Source of the DNA: a virus
Virus record (IMG/VR): IMGVR_UViG_3300032053_000146
Location: 1 to 45,522 of that record
Length of the DNA: 45,522 nucleotides
Direction: 5' to 3' (one strand)
Below the pieces are notes generated by a model. That model made no database searches. It was given only the letters and a program-made list of their open reading frames with translations, and was not told the DNA's origin. This document shows positions 1 to 7,939 of the stretch, in pieces. Every line of letters starts with the position of its first letter. Within the stretch, counting starts at the first letter, position 1. Position numbers and translations under genes: made by a program.

Positions 1-191
1 GTATCGAATGCGACGACAACCAACAACCGTTGCTGACCTGTGTACGCTGCGGCAGTAGGCGTGCTGATATGCAAGCGCTTGGCCTTTGTGCGTTCTGCCC
101 GTACCGCTCGACGGCGATAAACGCCGTACCGGATGAAGCGAAAAATCTTGACGAACTGCTGGCTGAGGATGCCGCAGACGAGGAGGAATAA
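1..191 (+). CDS. Zinc-ribbon protein, 3' part (continues from the window end)
   Basis: This is the C-terminal 63 codons of a small acidic protein whose start lies at 45384. Joining the window ends after removing the 18-base overlap gives an uninterrupted 103-residue reading frame. The part seen here holds CVRC and CAFC pairs 14 residues apart, so a second zinc ribbon is likely, and it ends in a run of Asp/Glu. The stop TAA is at 189-191, and the Shine-Dalgarno sequence (AGGAGG) of the next gene lies inside the last codons, so the two genes are probably translated together. Function unknown; zinc ribbons of this size are often DNA-, RNA- or protein-binding early phage proteins. Confidence 0.8.
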   Translation, partial: IECDDNQQPLLTCVRCGSRRADMQALGLCAFCPYRSTAINAVPDEAKNLDELLAEDAADEEE

Positions 192-194
192 ACG

Positions 195-467
195 ATGAAA
201 ACTTCAAGGCGTAGATTAGTGCGTGCATTGGCCGGTAATGAAAACGTCGGCCTTTGCGCGTGGTGCCAGAGCTACTACCATCATGGAAGCGGGCTGCGTT
301 TGTTGACCTTAACCAAGGACGAATTCGAAAAGACGCGGCATGACGGCACCAGTCACGGCATATGTGGCGGATGCAAAACCAGCGTCAAATTGGGTCGCTC
401 TCCGCTCGACCCGGTGGTGCAAGGCATATCCTCAATACGGATCGCATATGCGATTTGGGAAAGGTAA
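195..467 (+). CDS. Small zinc-ribbon protein
   Basis: A 90-residue basic protein with two Cys pairs (CAWC near residue 22 and CGGC near residue 57), which suggests one zinc-binding fold. AGGAGG lies about 9 bases before ATG, giving a clear start. It follows the previous gene by 3 bases inside the early plus-strand operon. I do not recognise the family; a role in host takeover or nucleic-acid binding is inference only. Confidence 0.8.
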   Translation: MKTSRRRLVRALAGNENVGLCAWCQSYYHHGSGLRLLTLTKDEFEKTRHDGTSHGICGGCKTSVKLGRSPLDPVVQGISSIRIAYAIWER

Positions 468-473
468 ACGACA

Positions 474-611
474 ATGGATACGAAATGTGTCGAACTTACG
501 CGGTTTTGGGCGACGCATTCCGGTGGTGGGCAGGCGTTGCTGGAGACCGTGCCTTGGCCGTGTTGTTTGTTGATGGCGGCCAATGGCCTGAACCTACAAA
601 ACCCGAACTAA
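474..611 (+). CDS. Hypothetical 45-residue protein
   Basis: This small reading frame exactly fills the gap between the genes ending at 467 and starting at 625. It starts at ATG 474 with an AAAGG motif about 9 bases upstream and ends with TAA at 609-611. The protein has no recognisable domain. The fit into an otherwise gapless operon supports it, but a longer alternative frame (362-628) overlaps it, so confidence is moderate. Confidence 0.5.
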   Translation: MDTKCVELTRFWATHSGGGQALLETVPWPCCLLMAANGLNLQNPN

Positions 612-624
612 GAGAGGAGCAAAT

Positions 625-960
625 ATGAAAACGAAAACCGAACCGAATGCGTACAATTTGATCGCCGACATCATTAGCGATTACGGCGTGGAATTGCTCC
701 GCAAGCGTGACGCCTTGAAGGCGGAGCTTAAGCTGGTCGATGACGAAGTGCGCATGTTGGTGGACAACGGCGTCAAAAAATATGGCGTCGGCGTGCACGC
801 GGTCAATGCTCATTTGAATGTTGAGCTTAAAGAATCGGAGCGTGCATCGGTGTCGTGGAAAGCGTTAGCGTACGCGGTAGCGACCGAGGACATCATAAAC
901 GACCAATTGCCGATCTTCACCGAAGCTTACAAAATCCGGTCGGCCAAGGTGGTGCAATGA
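625..960 (+). CDS. Hypothetical protein, N-terminal helical segment
   Basis: A 111-residue protein with a strong ribosome-binding site (GAGAGGAG) before ATG 625. Residues 15-50 are rich in charged residues and Leu and look helical or coiled-coil. The stop overlaps the start of the next gene (ATGA at 957-960), indicating translational coupling. Family not recognised. Confidence 0.8.
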   Translation: MKTKTEPNAYNLIADIISDYGVELLRKRDALKAELKLVDDEVRMLVDNGVKKYGVGVHAVNAHLNVELKESERASVSWKALAYAVATEDIINDQLPIFTEAYKIRSAKVVQ

Positions 961-1541
961 AAACCAAGATTTGCTCAAACCCTGAATGTGCGCACAAGGG
1001 CGTGGCACAACCGCTCGAACGTTTCAGCAAAAACGGGCGTGGCGGTAAGCATACGCAATGTAAGGCGTGCGACAATAAGCGTATGCGCGAATATCACCGA
1101 CAACCTGTTGTGAAGGAACGTAGCCGACAACGACACCGCGCACGTCGTCAGCAGCTAAAGCGTGCTGCAATGGAACGCCTTGGTGGCGCACACTGCGTGT
1201 TATGTGGATGCATCGAGGAAATCTTTTTGACGATAGACCACGCAAACGGTGACGGTGCGGCACATCGGAAACAGTTAAGCGGCAGGCACGACAATAAAGG
1301 TGGTGGTACCCGCATACATTGTTGGATTTTGAAGGCGTCTGATGTTGAACTTGCTGCGGCGAATTTGCGCGTGCTGTGTGCTCAATGCAACGCCGCCCTG
1401 CAATTCCACACCGAAGCCGAACTGGAAGCTGCTATCGCACGCAACAACGCCCGTATTGCCCTAAAATCGGGTTTTATCCGCACACACCGAAATCACCTAT
1501 ATTCAGAGCGCCAAATTGGCGTAGAAGGAACACTGCGATGA
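957..1541 (+). CDS. HNH-nuclease-like protein with N-terminal zinc finger
   Basis: A 194-residue protein. The N-terminal 45 residues have a CSNPEC...CKAC zinc-finger pattern with an FSKNGR element, common in phage HNH and endonuclease VII-like proteins. The C-terminal half has CVLC, then LTIDHANGDGAAHRK (the His-containing HNH core), then LCAQCN, the pattern of a common phage HNH-like family. It is probably a DNA nickase or endonuclease, either free-standing and homing-like or active in recombination. The start at 957 overlaps the previous stop (ATGA); a longer start at 855 would run through the upstream gene and is rejected. Activity is not shown. Confidence 0.75.
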   Translation: MKTKICSNPECAHKGVAQPLERFSKNGRGGKHTQCKACDNKRMREYHRQPVVKERSRQRHRARRQQLKRAAMERLGGAHCVLCGCIEEIFLTIDHANGDGAAHRKQLSGRHDNKGGGTRIHCWILKASDVELAAANLRVLCAQCNAALQFHTEAELEAAIARNNARIALKSGFIRTHRNHLYSERQIGVEGTLR

Positions 1542-1834
1542 ATGCGAAACGAACCGAGAAAACCGACCAAGAGTTCGAAGACGAACTCAACGACTGTTTT
1601 GGCGAGGTCGACATTTGCGGTAGGCTTTATTACGCTGGATATGCCTTGCGCCAAATAAGCCCGACCACTTTTCGTTGCATGTTGGCGAATGAACCTGAGG
1701 TCTGGCAATGCGAGGAATGCGAAAAAACCTACGACGACGAGATCGACGCTGAGATTTGTTGCGCCGAAGAATGTAAGGACGACTTGCTCGTCTCGGACGA
1801 CGACGACGAACTAACCGATGACGGCGACAAGTAG
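1538..1834 (+). CDS. Acidic Cys-rich hypothetical protein
   Basis: A 98-residue protein. CEECEKTYDDEIDAEICC (about residues 60-77) gives four or more Cys that could bind zinc, followed by a strongly acidic tail. Start ATG 1538 has AGAAGGA upstream and overlaps the previous stop (ATGA). The acidic tail resembles DNA-mimic or inhibitor-type early phage proteins, but that is inference; the family is unknown. Confidence 0.75.
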   Translation: MNAKRTEKTDQEFEDELNDCFGEVDICGRLYYAGYALRQISPTTFRCMLANEPEVWQCEECEKTYDDEIDAEICCAEECKDDLLVSDDDDELTDDGDK

Positions 1835-1853
1835 ACGCCGGGAAAGGAACCGT

Positions 1854-2039
1854 ATGACGACCAAAAACGACAAAGCGACGGTGACATCGTTAATCAAGGC
1901 GGTTCACCGTCGTAATCCAACAGACCAAGCCAATATTCTGTTATCCCTTTTGATGCGTGCGGAAACCGAGACGCAAGAAAAGGTGGTGTCGGAATATATG
2001 GCATATTTACGCAAGAAAGGGGCACGACGATGGCGTTAA
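1854..2039 (+). CDS. Hypothetical 61-residue basic protein
   Basis: A 61-residue, mostly helical, Lys/Arg-rich protein. I chose ATG 1854 because GGGAAAGGA lies immediately upstream; an in-frame codon at 1818 lacks such a site and overlaps the previous gene. Its 3' end overlaps the next gene. Function unknown. Confidence 0.65.
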   Translation: MTTKNDKATVTSLIKAVHRRNPTDQANILLSLLMRAETETQEKVVSEYMAYLRKKGARRWR

Positions 2040-2362
2040 GCATGAATGAATTGTTCAGGTCTTGGTTGTTGGATGCGGTCGAAGAAAAAATCCGGGAACT
2101 CAAAGATAAGCCTCTGACCACCAAGCGCACCATCAGGGTGAAAATGCCGAATGATGGCGAATATAAAATCAAATGCAACATTTTCGGTATGGAAAAGATT
2201 CGCGACCTGTTGCTAAGATTCTCGGTATTCAACGAAGCTGGTACCTTTCCGCACGAAAGCCGACCGCATGTGACGGCCTATCACGGCAAAAAAGGGGCTT
2301 TGCAGAAGCATATCGAAGCAGGTCGCGTGGTATTCACACCCAAGATGCAGAAAGGCAGGTAG
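2030..2362 (+). CDS. Hypothetical protein
   Basis: A 110-residue protein with an AAAGGGG ribosome-binding site before ATG 2030. It has a helical N-terminus (about 30 residues) followed by a mixed basic region. No family recognised. It overlaps the previous gene by 10 bases, as expected within this compact operon. Confidence 0.75.
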   Translation: MALSMNELFRSWLLDAVEEKIRELKDKPLTTKRTIRVKMPNDGEYKIKCNIFGMEKIRDLLLRFSVFNEAGTFPHESRPHVTAYHGKKGALQKHIEAGRVVFTPKMQKGR

Positions 2363-2369
2363 ATAAACA

Positions 2370-2573
2370 ATGAATCACGCGGAGTTGACGGAATATCTCG
2401 ACCAAAACTTTCGGGAATTGCTTGCACGCCTCCGGAAAAAATACGGCGGTCAATGTCCAACATGCGGTCACCGAATGACTGAGGTTGAGTTTCTGGAAAA
2501 AATCAAGGAAACGCTAATCGATGCGACCGAATTTGAGAGGGGATATCCGGTAAAGGGCAATGACACACAATAA
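2370..2573 (+). CDS. Small protein with one CxxC knuckle
   Basis: A 67-residue protein with a helical N-terminus (ELLARLRKKYG), then CPTCGHRM, a single zinc knuckle or rubredoxin-like half site, then another helix. With only one Cys pair it may dimerise around zinc or not bind metal at all. Family unknown. Confidence 0.7.
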   Translation: MNHAELTEYLDQNFRELLARLRKKYGGQCPTCGHRMTEVEFLEKIKETLIDATEFERGYPVKGNDTQ

Positions 2574-2615
2574 CCACGAAATCAAGCAACTTACAAAAAC
2601 CAAAGGAGTTTTCTC

Positions 2616-3131
2616 ATGTCGAATTCAACGGACTTTAGGCTTAACGGCAAGACCATTAAGGACGCGCTCAAGGCGAATCGCATTAAAGCCGACCGTCCTG
2701 CTATTCTCAAGCGGTTTCTCGAAGCCGCCATTAAGAAAGGTGGCACTCGTCGGGCTGCGGCTGCGCTCTTAAGCGTAGAACCTACGCAGTTTTACCATTG
2801 GATTCACCAAGCGGGAATGTCGGTCGATAAGACGGCTTCTCAATATGGCGCATTGGCCGGGCCGAATTCGATCGCCGGTGTGCAAGGCAAGACCGGGCGA
2901 GACCCCGGAAGCAATAAGGCAACCACGAAGAAACCTAAGACGGCGAAGAAAACCAAGGCGACCAAGCATACCAAGCCGCTCAAAGGCAGCGAACTGCGGA
3001 GCGAAAAGACCGCCAGACGTCGTGGTCACCCTCGCAAGATGCAGCAGGCTAACGCCATACCGCCAATGGAGAAGGTCGATACCGACAATATGAATAAGAC
3101 CGCTGTTGGCGACCCGGCAACCGATGAGTAA
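2616..3131 (+). CDS. HTH protein with long basic Lys/Thr/Pro tail
   Basis: A 171-residue protein with AGGAG before ATG 2616. Residues 27-68 form a helix-turn-helix of Fis/transposase type (GGTRRAAAALLSVEPTQFYH is the core). Residues 95-145 are a low-complexity Lys/Thr/Ala/Pro/Arg-rich tail resembling histone H1-like or nucleoid-binding tails. It is probably a DNA-binding regulator or nucleoid-like protein. A small-terminase role is possible but nothing specific supports it. It is the last large gene of the early operon and overlaps the next start. Confidence 0.75.
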   Translation: MSNSTDFRLNGKTIKDALKANRIKADRPAILKRFLEAAIKKGGTRRAAAALLSVEPTQFYHWIHQAGMSVDKTASQYGALAGPNSIAGVQGKTGRDPGSNKATTKKPKTAKKTKATKHTKPLKGSELRSEKTARRRGHPRKMQQANAIPPMEKVDTDNMNKTAVGDPATDE

Positions 3132-3225
3132 GCCAATATGGCGACCATCGGGCATGATGCGCTGGTATTTGATTACGGTGATTGTGCTGCTGGTGATTGT
3201 GCTGGTGCGAGGCCGGGTTCTCTGA
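3124..3225 (+). CDS. 33-residue single-pass membrane miniprotein
   Basis: A short frame starting inside the end of the previous gene (ATGAGTAA, stop and start overlapping). The protein has a short basic N-terminus and then a hydrophobic helix of about 19 residues (YLITVIVLLVIVLV is the core), ending in Arg-Gly-Arg. There is no separate ribosome-binding site, so translation would be coupled to the upstream gene. The transmembrane pattern and the position just before the terminator support it. Function unknown. Confidence 0.55.
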   Translation: MSKPIWRPSGMMRWYLITVIVLLVIVLVRGRVL

Positions 3226-3243
3226 TTCCTTAACTTCCGTCAC

Positions 3244-3281
3244 ACGCCGGTGCCTTGTGGTTGGGGCACCGGCGTTTTTTT
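3244..3281 (+). terminator. Rho-independent terminator of the early operon
   Basis: A perfect 11-bp stem (ACGCCGGTGCC / GGCACCGGCGT) with a 10-base loop is followed by seven T. It lies 19 bases after the last plus-strand gene and just before the end of the convergent minus-strand sigma-like gene. The T-run is on the plus strand only, so it ends the rightward early transcript. Confidence 0.92.
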
Positions 3282-3285
3282 GTGC

Positions 3286-3792
3286 CTAATATCCGAGTGT
3301 GCGCATGCGACGATTGATAAAAGTGTACCAATCAGCAAGCCAACGAGCAACGGTAGAATGGTCAACACCATATTGTTCAGCGATTTGTTCTTGTGAAATA
3401 CCCTCTGCAACGAGGAGAAGAGTATCCAATATTGGTACCACGTTATTTGCACCATCGGTAATATGGTATTCTGCAGCAATTCTGGACGCAGCTAAAATGC
3501 GGTCGTCGTGGTAGCATAGGTGCTCAAGTTCGTGCACCATCAATCCACCGGAACAGTTCTCTTTGTTTCTTTCGGCTGTTGTTGCTTGCTCGTGAAAACT
3601 AATAGCTGCATTCCGTGCGATAGAAGAGCAAAAGCCTTTAATACCCTCGTCGTGTATTTCATGCTTGGTGATAAGTAAATACATGTAGATATTTTGTCGC
3701 ACATCTTGAGCATCGTCTAATGACAGACCACGCACACGCAAACAGGTAAGTAGATATTTACCATATTCCCGGTGTAACTTTTCAACCGTCAT
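3286..3792 (-). CDS. Sigma-70-like (ECF-type) RNA polymerase sigma factor
   Basis: A 168-residue protein. Residues 5-70 match sigma region 2 in pattern (YGKYLLTCLRVRGLSLDDAQ, then DVRQNIYMYLL, then FCSSIARNAAISFHEQ). Residues 128-158 are a region 4-type helix-turn-helix (EGISQEQIAEQYGVDHSTVA). It would bind host core RNA polymerase and redirect it to phage promoters, possibly those of the late operon. Its start overlaps the end of the gene upstream. It is the last gene of the replication operon, a plausible place for a middle-to-late switch. A non-sigma HTH regulator is the alternative. Confidence 0.65.
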   Translation of the reverse strand: MTVEKLHREYGKYLLTCLRVRGLSLDDAQDVRQNIYMYLLITKHEIHDEGIKGFCSSIARNAAISFHEQATTAERNKENCSGGLMVHELEHLCYHDDRILAASRIAAEYHITDGANNVVPILDTLLLVAEGISQEQIAEQYGVDHSTVARWLADWYTFINRRMRTLGY

Positions 3793-4480
3793 TTTCGTCG
3801 TCCTCGTCGTTTTCGTTATTTTCTAAAAGTTCACATTCCGCTAATGGAATGGTCGGTTGTTTGTGGAGCATTGCATCGTCAACGGCTGCCCGCAATTCCA
3901 CGAGTTCTCTGATGGACAATGCTTTGAAATCGAGTTGGTGGATGCCGCCAATTTCGTGTCTGAGCATCATGAATAATTCTTGCAGCATAACCGGATTGAT
4001 ACTCACGAATTTTGGATTGGCCAATAATATCCGAGTACTGCCTACCGAAGCCAAAGCTTCCCGGTCGGCGTCGGCAGATTCCTCTTTTCGCATCTGTTCA
4101 ATCATTAAGCGCAATTGGGACAATAGGTCGGTTTTTTCTTCAATTTCACCGTCCTTAAGTGCCTTCATGAGCCGGTCGATTAGTCCAGAGATTCCTTGCA
4201 TGCGAGAAAGTGTGGTCGCCCACCGTAGATTTTTTATCTTTTCTTTCCATTCGGTGCGGGCTTGGGCGATTTCCTCTGCCGGTAAATGTGTCGCACGCCA
4301 ACGAAAAGAATCAAAAGTGTGCACCTTCGGGTCGAGCGGGGATACGCCGACTTTTTGCTCAAGCTCCGGGTCGGTCACTTCCTCATACATTTCCCTGTAT
4401 GTAAGATTCGCAGCACGCAAATCAATCACATATTGCCTGATTGCAAGCGGCCAACGCGGTGTGGGGTTTTTCTTAGCCAT
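3782..4480 (-). CDS. HTH-like, helical protein of unknown function
   Basis: A 232-residue protein, ATG chosen at 4480 with AAAGG upstream (a GTG three codons earlier is possible). The N-terminal 75 residues look like a DNA-binding helical domain (IRQYVIDLRAANLTYREMYE). Residues 95-150 are Leu-rich and likely coiled-coil. The C-terminus is strongly acidic (Glu/Asn/Asp). Phage proteins of this build include small terminase subunits, and no other clear small terminase was found, but the gene is far from the large subunit. Function open. Confidence 0.7.
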   Translation of the reverse strand: MAKKNPTPRWPLAIRQYVIDLRAANLTYREMYEEVTDPELEQKVGVSPLDPKVHTFDSFRWRATHLPAEEIAQARTEWKEKIKNLRWATTLSRMQGISGLIDRLMKALKDGEIEEKTDLLSQLRLMIEQMRKEESADADREALASVGSTRILLANPKFVSINPVMLQELFMMLRHEIGGIHQLDFKALSIRELVELRAAVDDAMLHKQPTIPLAECELLENNENDEDDENDG

Positions 4481-6599
4481 TATCTTCACCTTTAATTAAA
4501 TCAGTCGGGTTTTGTGGTTCTGCCGATGCACAATAGGATACAATATTTCCGGCACCTGTTTTTTTATTGATTTTTATTTCACCCTCATCACATATTACTT
4601 TTATCGCATCCGAAAACGTAGCTCTTGGTATAGCGCCACCGACGATGTTTTCGCACACCCGGAGCAAATCTCCGGTAGATATCCACCTTTCCGGGTTTTC
4701 TTTAAACCATTCGTATGCTGCATATTGAGCCACAGCTTTTTTGGATATTTTAAGATTTTTCATGCCCTCTTCTACCGGCAAATGTGACGGTGGCGGAACA
4801 CGCGATAAATCATTGGTATGAACGAGGTAGCCATTAGGCGGGCCTACGTAATTTAAGGTGGTATTCATCAAAGCATTAGTGCGACGACCAATATAGCTTA
4901 ACGTGCGTAAACGTGAAGTCGGCCCTTCTCCATAAGGCATCGTCACCGTAATTACTTCATCGACGGCAGCAGTAATACCGACCGAACCGATAGCAGTATT
5001 GCTTTGCTTGTTCGCATGGTGAATCCAAATCAGCGCGATATTCTTGCATATGACAAGCGGACGTAAATAACTTACCAAATAATGCCAACGTGACGTGTCG
5101 CTGCTGTCCGGCGTTTTCGGGTCAATACGTGCGAGTACGGAATGTACGCTGTCCAATACCACCATATCGGGCTTATATTTAATTAGGTCAAAAACGATTT
5201 CGTTCCATGTGCACGGCATGCGGTCAAGTGTGGGTATAAACAAATTCGATTCAAATTCGGTCGCATCACCAAGGTATGCTTTGAATCGTAATAATACATC
5301 TTGAATGCTTTCCTCCGGCGTCAACCAATATACGCGTTTGCCTTTCTTTAAAGCTTGTACGGCTTCATATGTAGCAATGGTAGATTTACCGGCTTGTTTT
5401 TCACGACCGACCAGCAGCGTAATGCGACCGGGCCAGCTAATATATTGGCCGAGAGCTTCCAGTTTCTCCTCTAAGTTGATTTCTTGTAGCAACTCACCAT
5501 AAGTTTTTACGTTTTCGCGTTCTCTACCTGTGCGACCACCGCTTGGTTGGGCGAATTGGTCGATTAATTCTTGCATCAAATATATTTCGGCTTGCTCTCG
5601 TGCGAGACGTAAGGAAGAGTTGTTTAAACCGAAATCGTAGCCTGCGCCGGTATATGCCGACCGCACAACGGTTTTAATACTATCTTCCGGTAAAGATTGT
5701 TCGTTGGCAGCATTCCATGTGGATATTAAGGATAAGCAGGTATTTTCATCGTAACCAAGTTTGCGACCTTCACTTGCGCGTAATAAAGCTTCATTATTAC
5801 GGCAACCTTGCACCGCAAGAGTTTTTAATAGGATTTGCTCAAATGCGTACTTAGCAATCGCACGTTGTTGGTCTGTGAAAGGGAAAGCGTCCACATTGAT
5901 TATCGGTCGTGCGGCGTATCCTTCCTCGGCGTCTTGCGCAAAACGGGTCAAAGTTGCTTCAATGTTGTCGTCACACATCAAATATCGAGGTGTGCGTGGG
6001 CCGTCGTAGTTCTCAACAAAATGTTGTATTTCTTCGGCTGTGGCTGTTTGTGCAAAAGCAATATCGAGTCTCGTTTTACGCAGACCGCTTTTCCCGTGTA
6101 TGGTATCAACAAGCCTCCATAACCGATTATGGTTATAGATTCGTGTATCAATATCAATATTGACCAAGGATGCGATTTGCTCACAAATACTGCGCATTTG
6201 TGCCGGTAAGTCCTTAGATGGTGCAAGACCGAATAAACCCGAAGCCACGCCAATATGGTACCCTTTATTGCCGGATAAATAAACCTGCGTATATGCGAGC
6301 GCGTCTAAGGTTTCAAGACCGCGTAACAATTTTTGCATCTGTGTAGTCGCAAGTGCCACTGTTTCAGCATCAATATCAAAATATACGAAATCCGACCAAC
6401 AAGCAAAATTACCGGCTCCTCGCACACTTCCGGTAGCTTGGACGTGGTTACGATATTCCTCTTTAAAGCGAAACATCGTAGCGAAGCAATCTACCCCATC
6501 GACCGGTATCTGTAAATCACATATGTTGATAATGGTGTTACGGCTTCGCACGCCACCAAGTGCGGCGTCTATATATTTAAAATCAGATAAATTCTTCAT
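4473..6599 (-). CDS. PrimPol-helicase fusion (primase plus RepA-like ATPase)
   Basis: About 708 residues. The N-terminal third is an archaeo-eukaryotic-type primase/PrimPol: FVYFDID carries the DxD metal motif, SGNKGYHIG the second motif, and RLWRLVDTIHGKSG the third region. A helical linker leads to a RecA-fold ATPase with Walker A GREKQAGKST and Walker B MVVLDS, then IWIHH. It would prime and unwind DNA at the phage fork. Start 6599 has AAGG at good spacing and overlaps the upstream gene; 6611 or 6614 are alternatives. The aminoadenine cyanophage S-2L also replicates with a PrimPol, so this pairing with PurZ is notable. Confidence 0.85.
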   Translation of the reverse strand: MKNLSDFKYIDAALGGVRSRNTIINICDLQIPVDGVDCFATMFRFKEEYRNHVQATGSVRGAGNFACWSDFVYFDIDAETVALATTQMQKLLRGLETLDALAYTQVYLSGNKGYHIGVASGLFGLAPSKDLPAQMRSICEQIASLVNIDIDTRIYNHNRLWRLVDTIHGKSGLRKTRLDIAFAQTATAEEIQHFVENYDGPRTPRYLMCDDNIEATLTRFAQDAEEGYAARPIINVDAFPFTDQQRAIAKYAFEQILLKTLAVQGCRNNEALLRASEGRKLGYDENTCLSLISTWNAANEQSLPEDSIKTVVRSAYTGAGYDFGLNNSSLRLAREQAEIYLMQELIDQFAQPSGGRTGRERENVKTYGELLQEINLEEKLEALGQYISWPGRITLLVGREKQAGKSTIATYEAVQALKKGKRVYWLTPEESIQDVLLRFKAYLGDATEFESNLFIPTLDRMPCTWNEIVFDLIKYKPDMVVLDSVHSVLARIDPKTPDSSDTSRWHYLVSYLRPLVICKNIALIWIHHANKQSNTAIGSVGITAAVDEVITVTMPYGEGPTSRLRTLSYIGRRTNALMNTTLNYVGPPNGYLVHTNDLSRVPPPSHLPVEEGMKNLKISKKAVAQYAAYEWFKENPERWISTGDLLRVCENIVGGAIPRATFSDAIKVICDEGEIKINKKTGAGNIVSYCASAEPQNPTDLIKGEDNG

Positions 6600-6864
6600 T
6601 GGTGCCTTCATCAAGGTTTATACTGGGCCGCTTGATCGATTTCAAATACCGCAAAACAGAATCACCTTCACTTGCTTCAAAAATCCACCCGGTGCCTTTG
6701 CATTTATGGCATTGTGGTCGCATACTACCGGCAAGTTGCTTGTTTAAACAATCCGTTACAATATTTTGTGGTATTGCTGGTGTAGAACGTAGGTTACGTT
6801 CTGTGACGGTAAGCAACAAACCAAAACCAAAGCAATCAGTACACAACACAATGCGGTAATGCAT
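6583..6864 (-). CDS. Small DnaJ-like zinc-finger protein
   Basis: A 93-residue protein with CTDCFGFG near the N-terminus and CHKCKGTGW in the middle, two CxxCxGxG-type knuckles as in DnaJ zinc domains. ATG 6864 has GAGG upstream; longer frames would run into purZ. It sits between purZ and the primase-helicase and overlaps the latter, so it may be an accessory of replication. Function not known. Confidence 0.75.
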   Translation of the reverse strand: MHYRIVLCTDCFGFGLLLTVTERNLRSTPAIPQNIVTDCLNKQLAGSMRPQCHKCKGTGWIFEASEGDSVLRYLKSIKRPSINLDEGTNEEFI

Positions 6865-6866
6865 GA

Positions 6867-7934
6867 TTACATCCTCACTACTGAATATTCGCTGGCATTG
6901 CACGGATGCATTCCCGTACCCACTAAGGTAACTTTCACGCCACTTATTACCTGTATGTGGTGAATGGAACCCCATAATGGCATCGTAAAATCAGGGGTTG
7001 TGATGCCTCGTATAGATGGAGCAATATAGTCGGCAAAAGTCAGAGCGATTTCGGTCGGGCCGTGCAATCGCACACATTGTTTAAGCAACGCATCGTCCCA
7101 TTCGGCTATACGTCGTATTTTGTGCGTGACGGTGGTATATTCCTTTAAATCCGGTACGCCGATACGCTCTCCTAAGGTTTTCCACGTGATTTCATTAGCC
7201 AAAGGGCCACTAGCACCTGCAACGCGTATTGGGTAAGAACGGAAAACGGCAATAATGCGATTTACCGCACGCATTGGTATTCCTACATCGGCTGCAAGTT
7301 GTGCCGGGCCGGGGTCGGTGCTGGTGCAATACGGCCATTCACCATGAATAAGTGATAGACCTTGACCTTGCGCTCCTTCAAGCATAATGCGGCTACCTGC
7401 ACCAATTGCGCGCTCCAAGTAAAGGGTCGTATTTATTCCAGCAAAACGGGCAAACCGTTCATCATCTCGACATAAATCACGGAATAAACGGAATTTATTC
7501 GGGTCGCGTGCGATACGGGCCGCACGCGCCGGGCCGACGCCTTCTCCGGTAGAACCGATTCGCTTGTGCATTTCCCCGTTAACACCGCCTTCTGCAGCGT
7601 GGAAATTCGTATCCAGCACGCCACATTTTTCGTCGATGTAGAGGCGGTCATATATGGTGGGGTCTACCGTTGCAACCGCTTCTATTTCCTCTTGGAGCAA
7701 TTGTGGATTTATGAGACCACCACGTCCAATCATTATGCGGGCGTTCGGGTTTATCCATCCGACCGGAAGCGTCTGCATTTTCCATGCTCTGCCATTGTGT
7801 ACAAAGGTATGCCCGGCATTGGGTGCGCCTACTCGTACATGTATGGCATAATCATTTGCCAATGCTGCAACAATAACGCCTTTCCCCTCACTGCCGTATT
7901 GCCCGCCAAATACAATATCTACTGCCCTACTCAT
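6867..7934 (-). CDS. purZ: PurZ, 2-aminodeoxyadenylosuccinate synthetase
   Basis: 355 residues, adenylosuccinate-synthetase fold. PurZ joins aspartate to dGMP, giving the precursor of dZMP (2-aminoadenine nucleotide). The P-loop reads GGQYGSEGKG at residues 10-19: Ser15 stands where PurA has the catalytic Asp (GDEGKGK), the known hallmark of PurZ. GSTGEGVGPARAARIARD and LEGAQGQG with CTSTDPGP match the IMP/dGMP-binding and catalytic regions of the family. It is shorter than bacterial PurA (about 430 residues), as phage PurZ proteins are. AAGAAAGGG precedes ATG 7934. Neighbours are nucleotide-pool enzymes and a family A polymerase. A host-type PurA is unlikely because of Ser15 and the context. 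Confidence 0.93.
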   Translation of the reverse strand: MSRAVDIVFGGQYGSEGKGVIVAALANDYAIHVRVGAPNAGHTFVHNGRAWKMQTLPVGWINPNARIMIGRGGLINPQLLQEEIEAVATVDPTIYDRLYIDEKCGVLDTNFHAAEGGVNGEMHKRIGSTGEGVGPARAARIARDPNKFRLFRDLCRDDERFARFAGINTTLYLERAIGAGSRIMLEGAQGQGLSLIHGEWPYCTSTDPGPAQLAADVGIPMRAVNRIIAVFRSYPIRVAGASGPLANEITWKTLGERIGVPDLKEYTTVTHKIRRIAEWDDALLKQCVRLHGPTEIALTFADYIAPSIRGITTPDFTMPLWGSIHHIQVISGVKVTLVGTGMHPCNASEYSVVRM

Positions 7935-7939
7935 ATTTA

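Noticed and set aside
855-956. Longer N-terminus for the HNH-like protein
   Set aside because: It would lie wholly inside the previous gene; ATG 957 overlaps that gene's stop in the usual coupled way.
6867-7934. Host-type PurA for AMP synthesis
   Set aside because: The catalytic Asp is Ser, the protein is short, and the neighbours are Z-phage-type genes.
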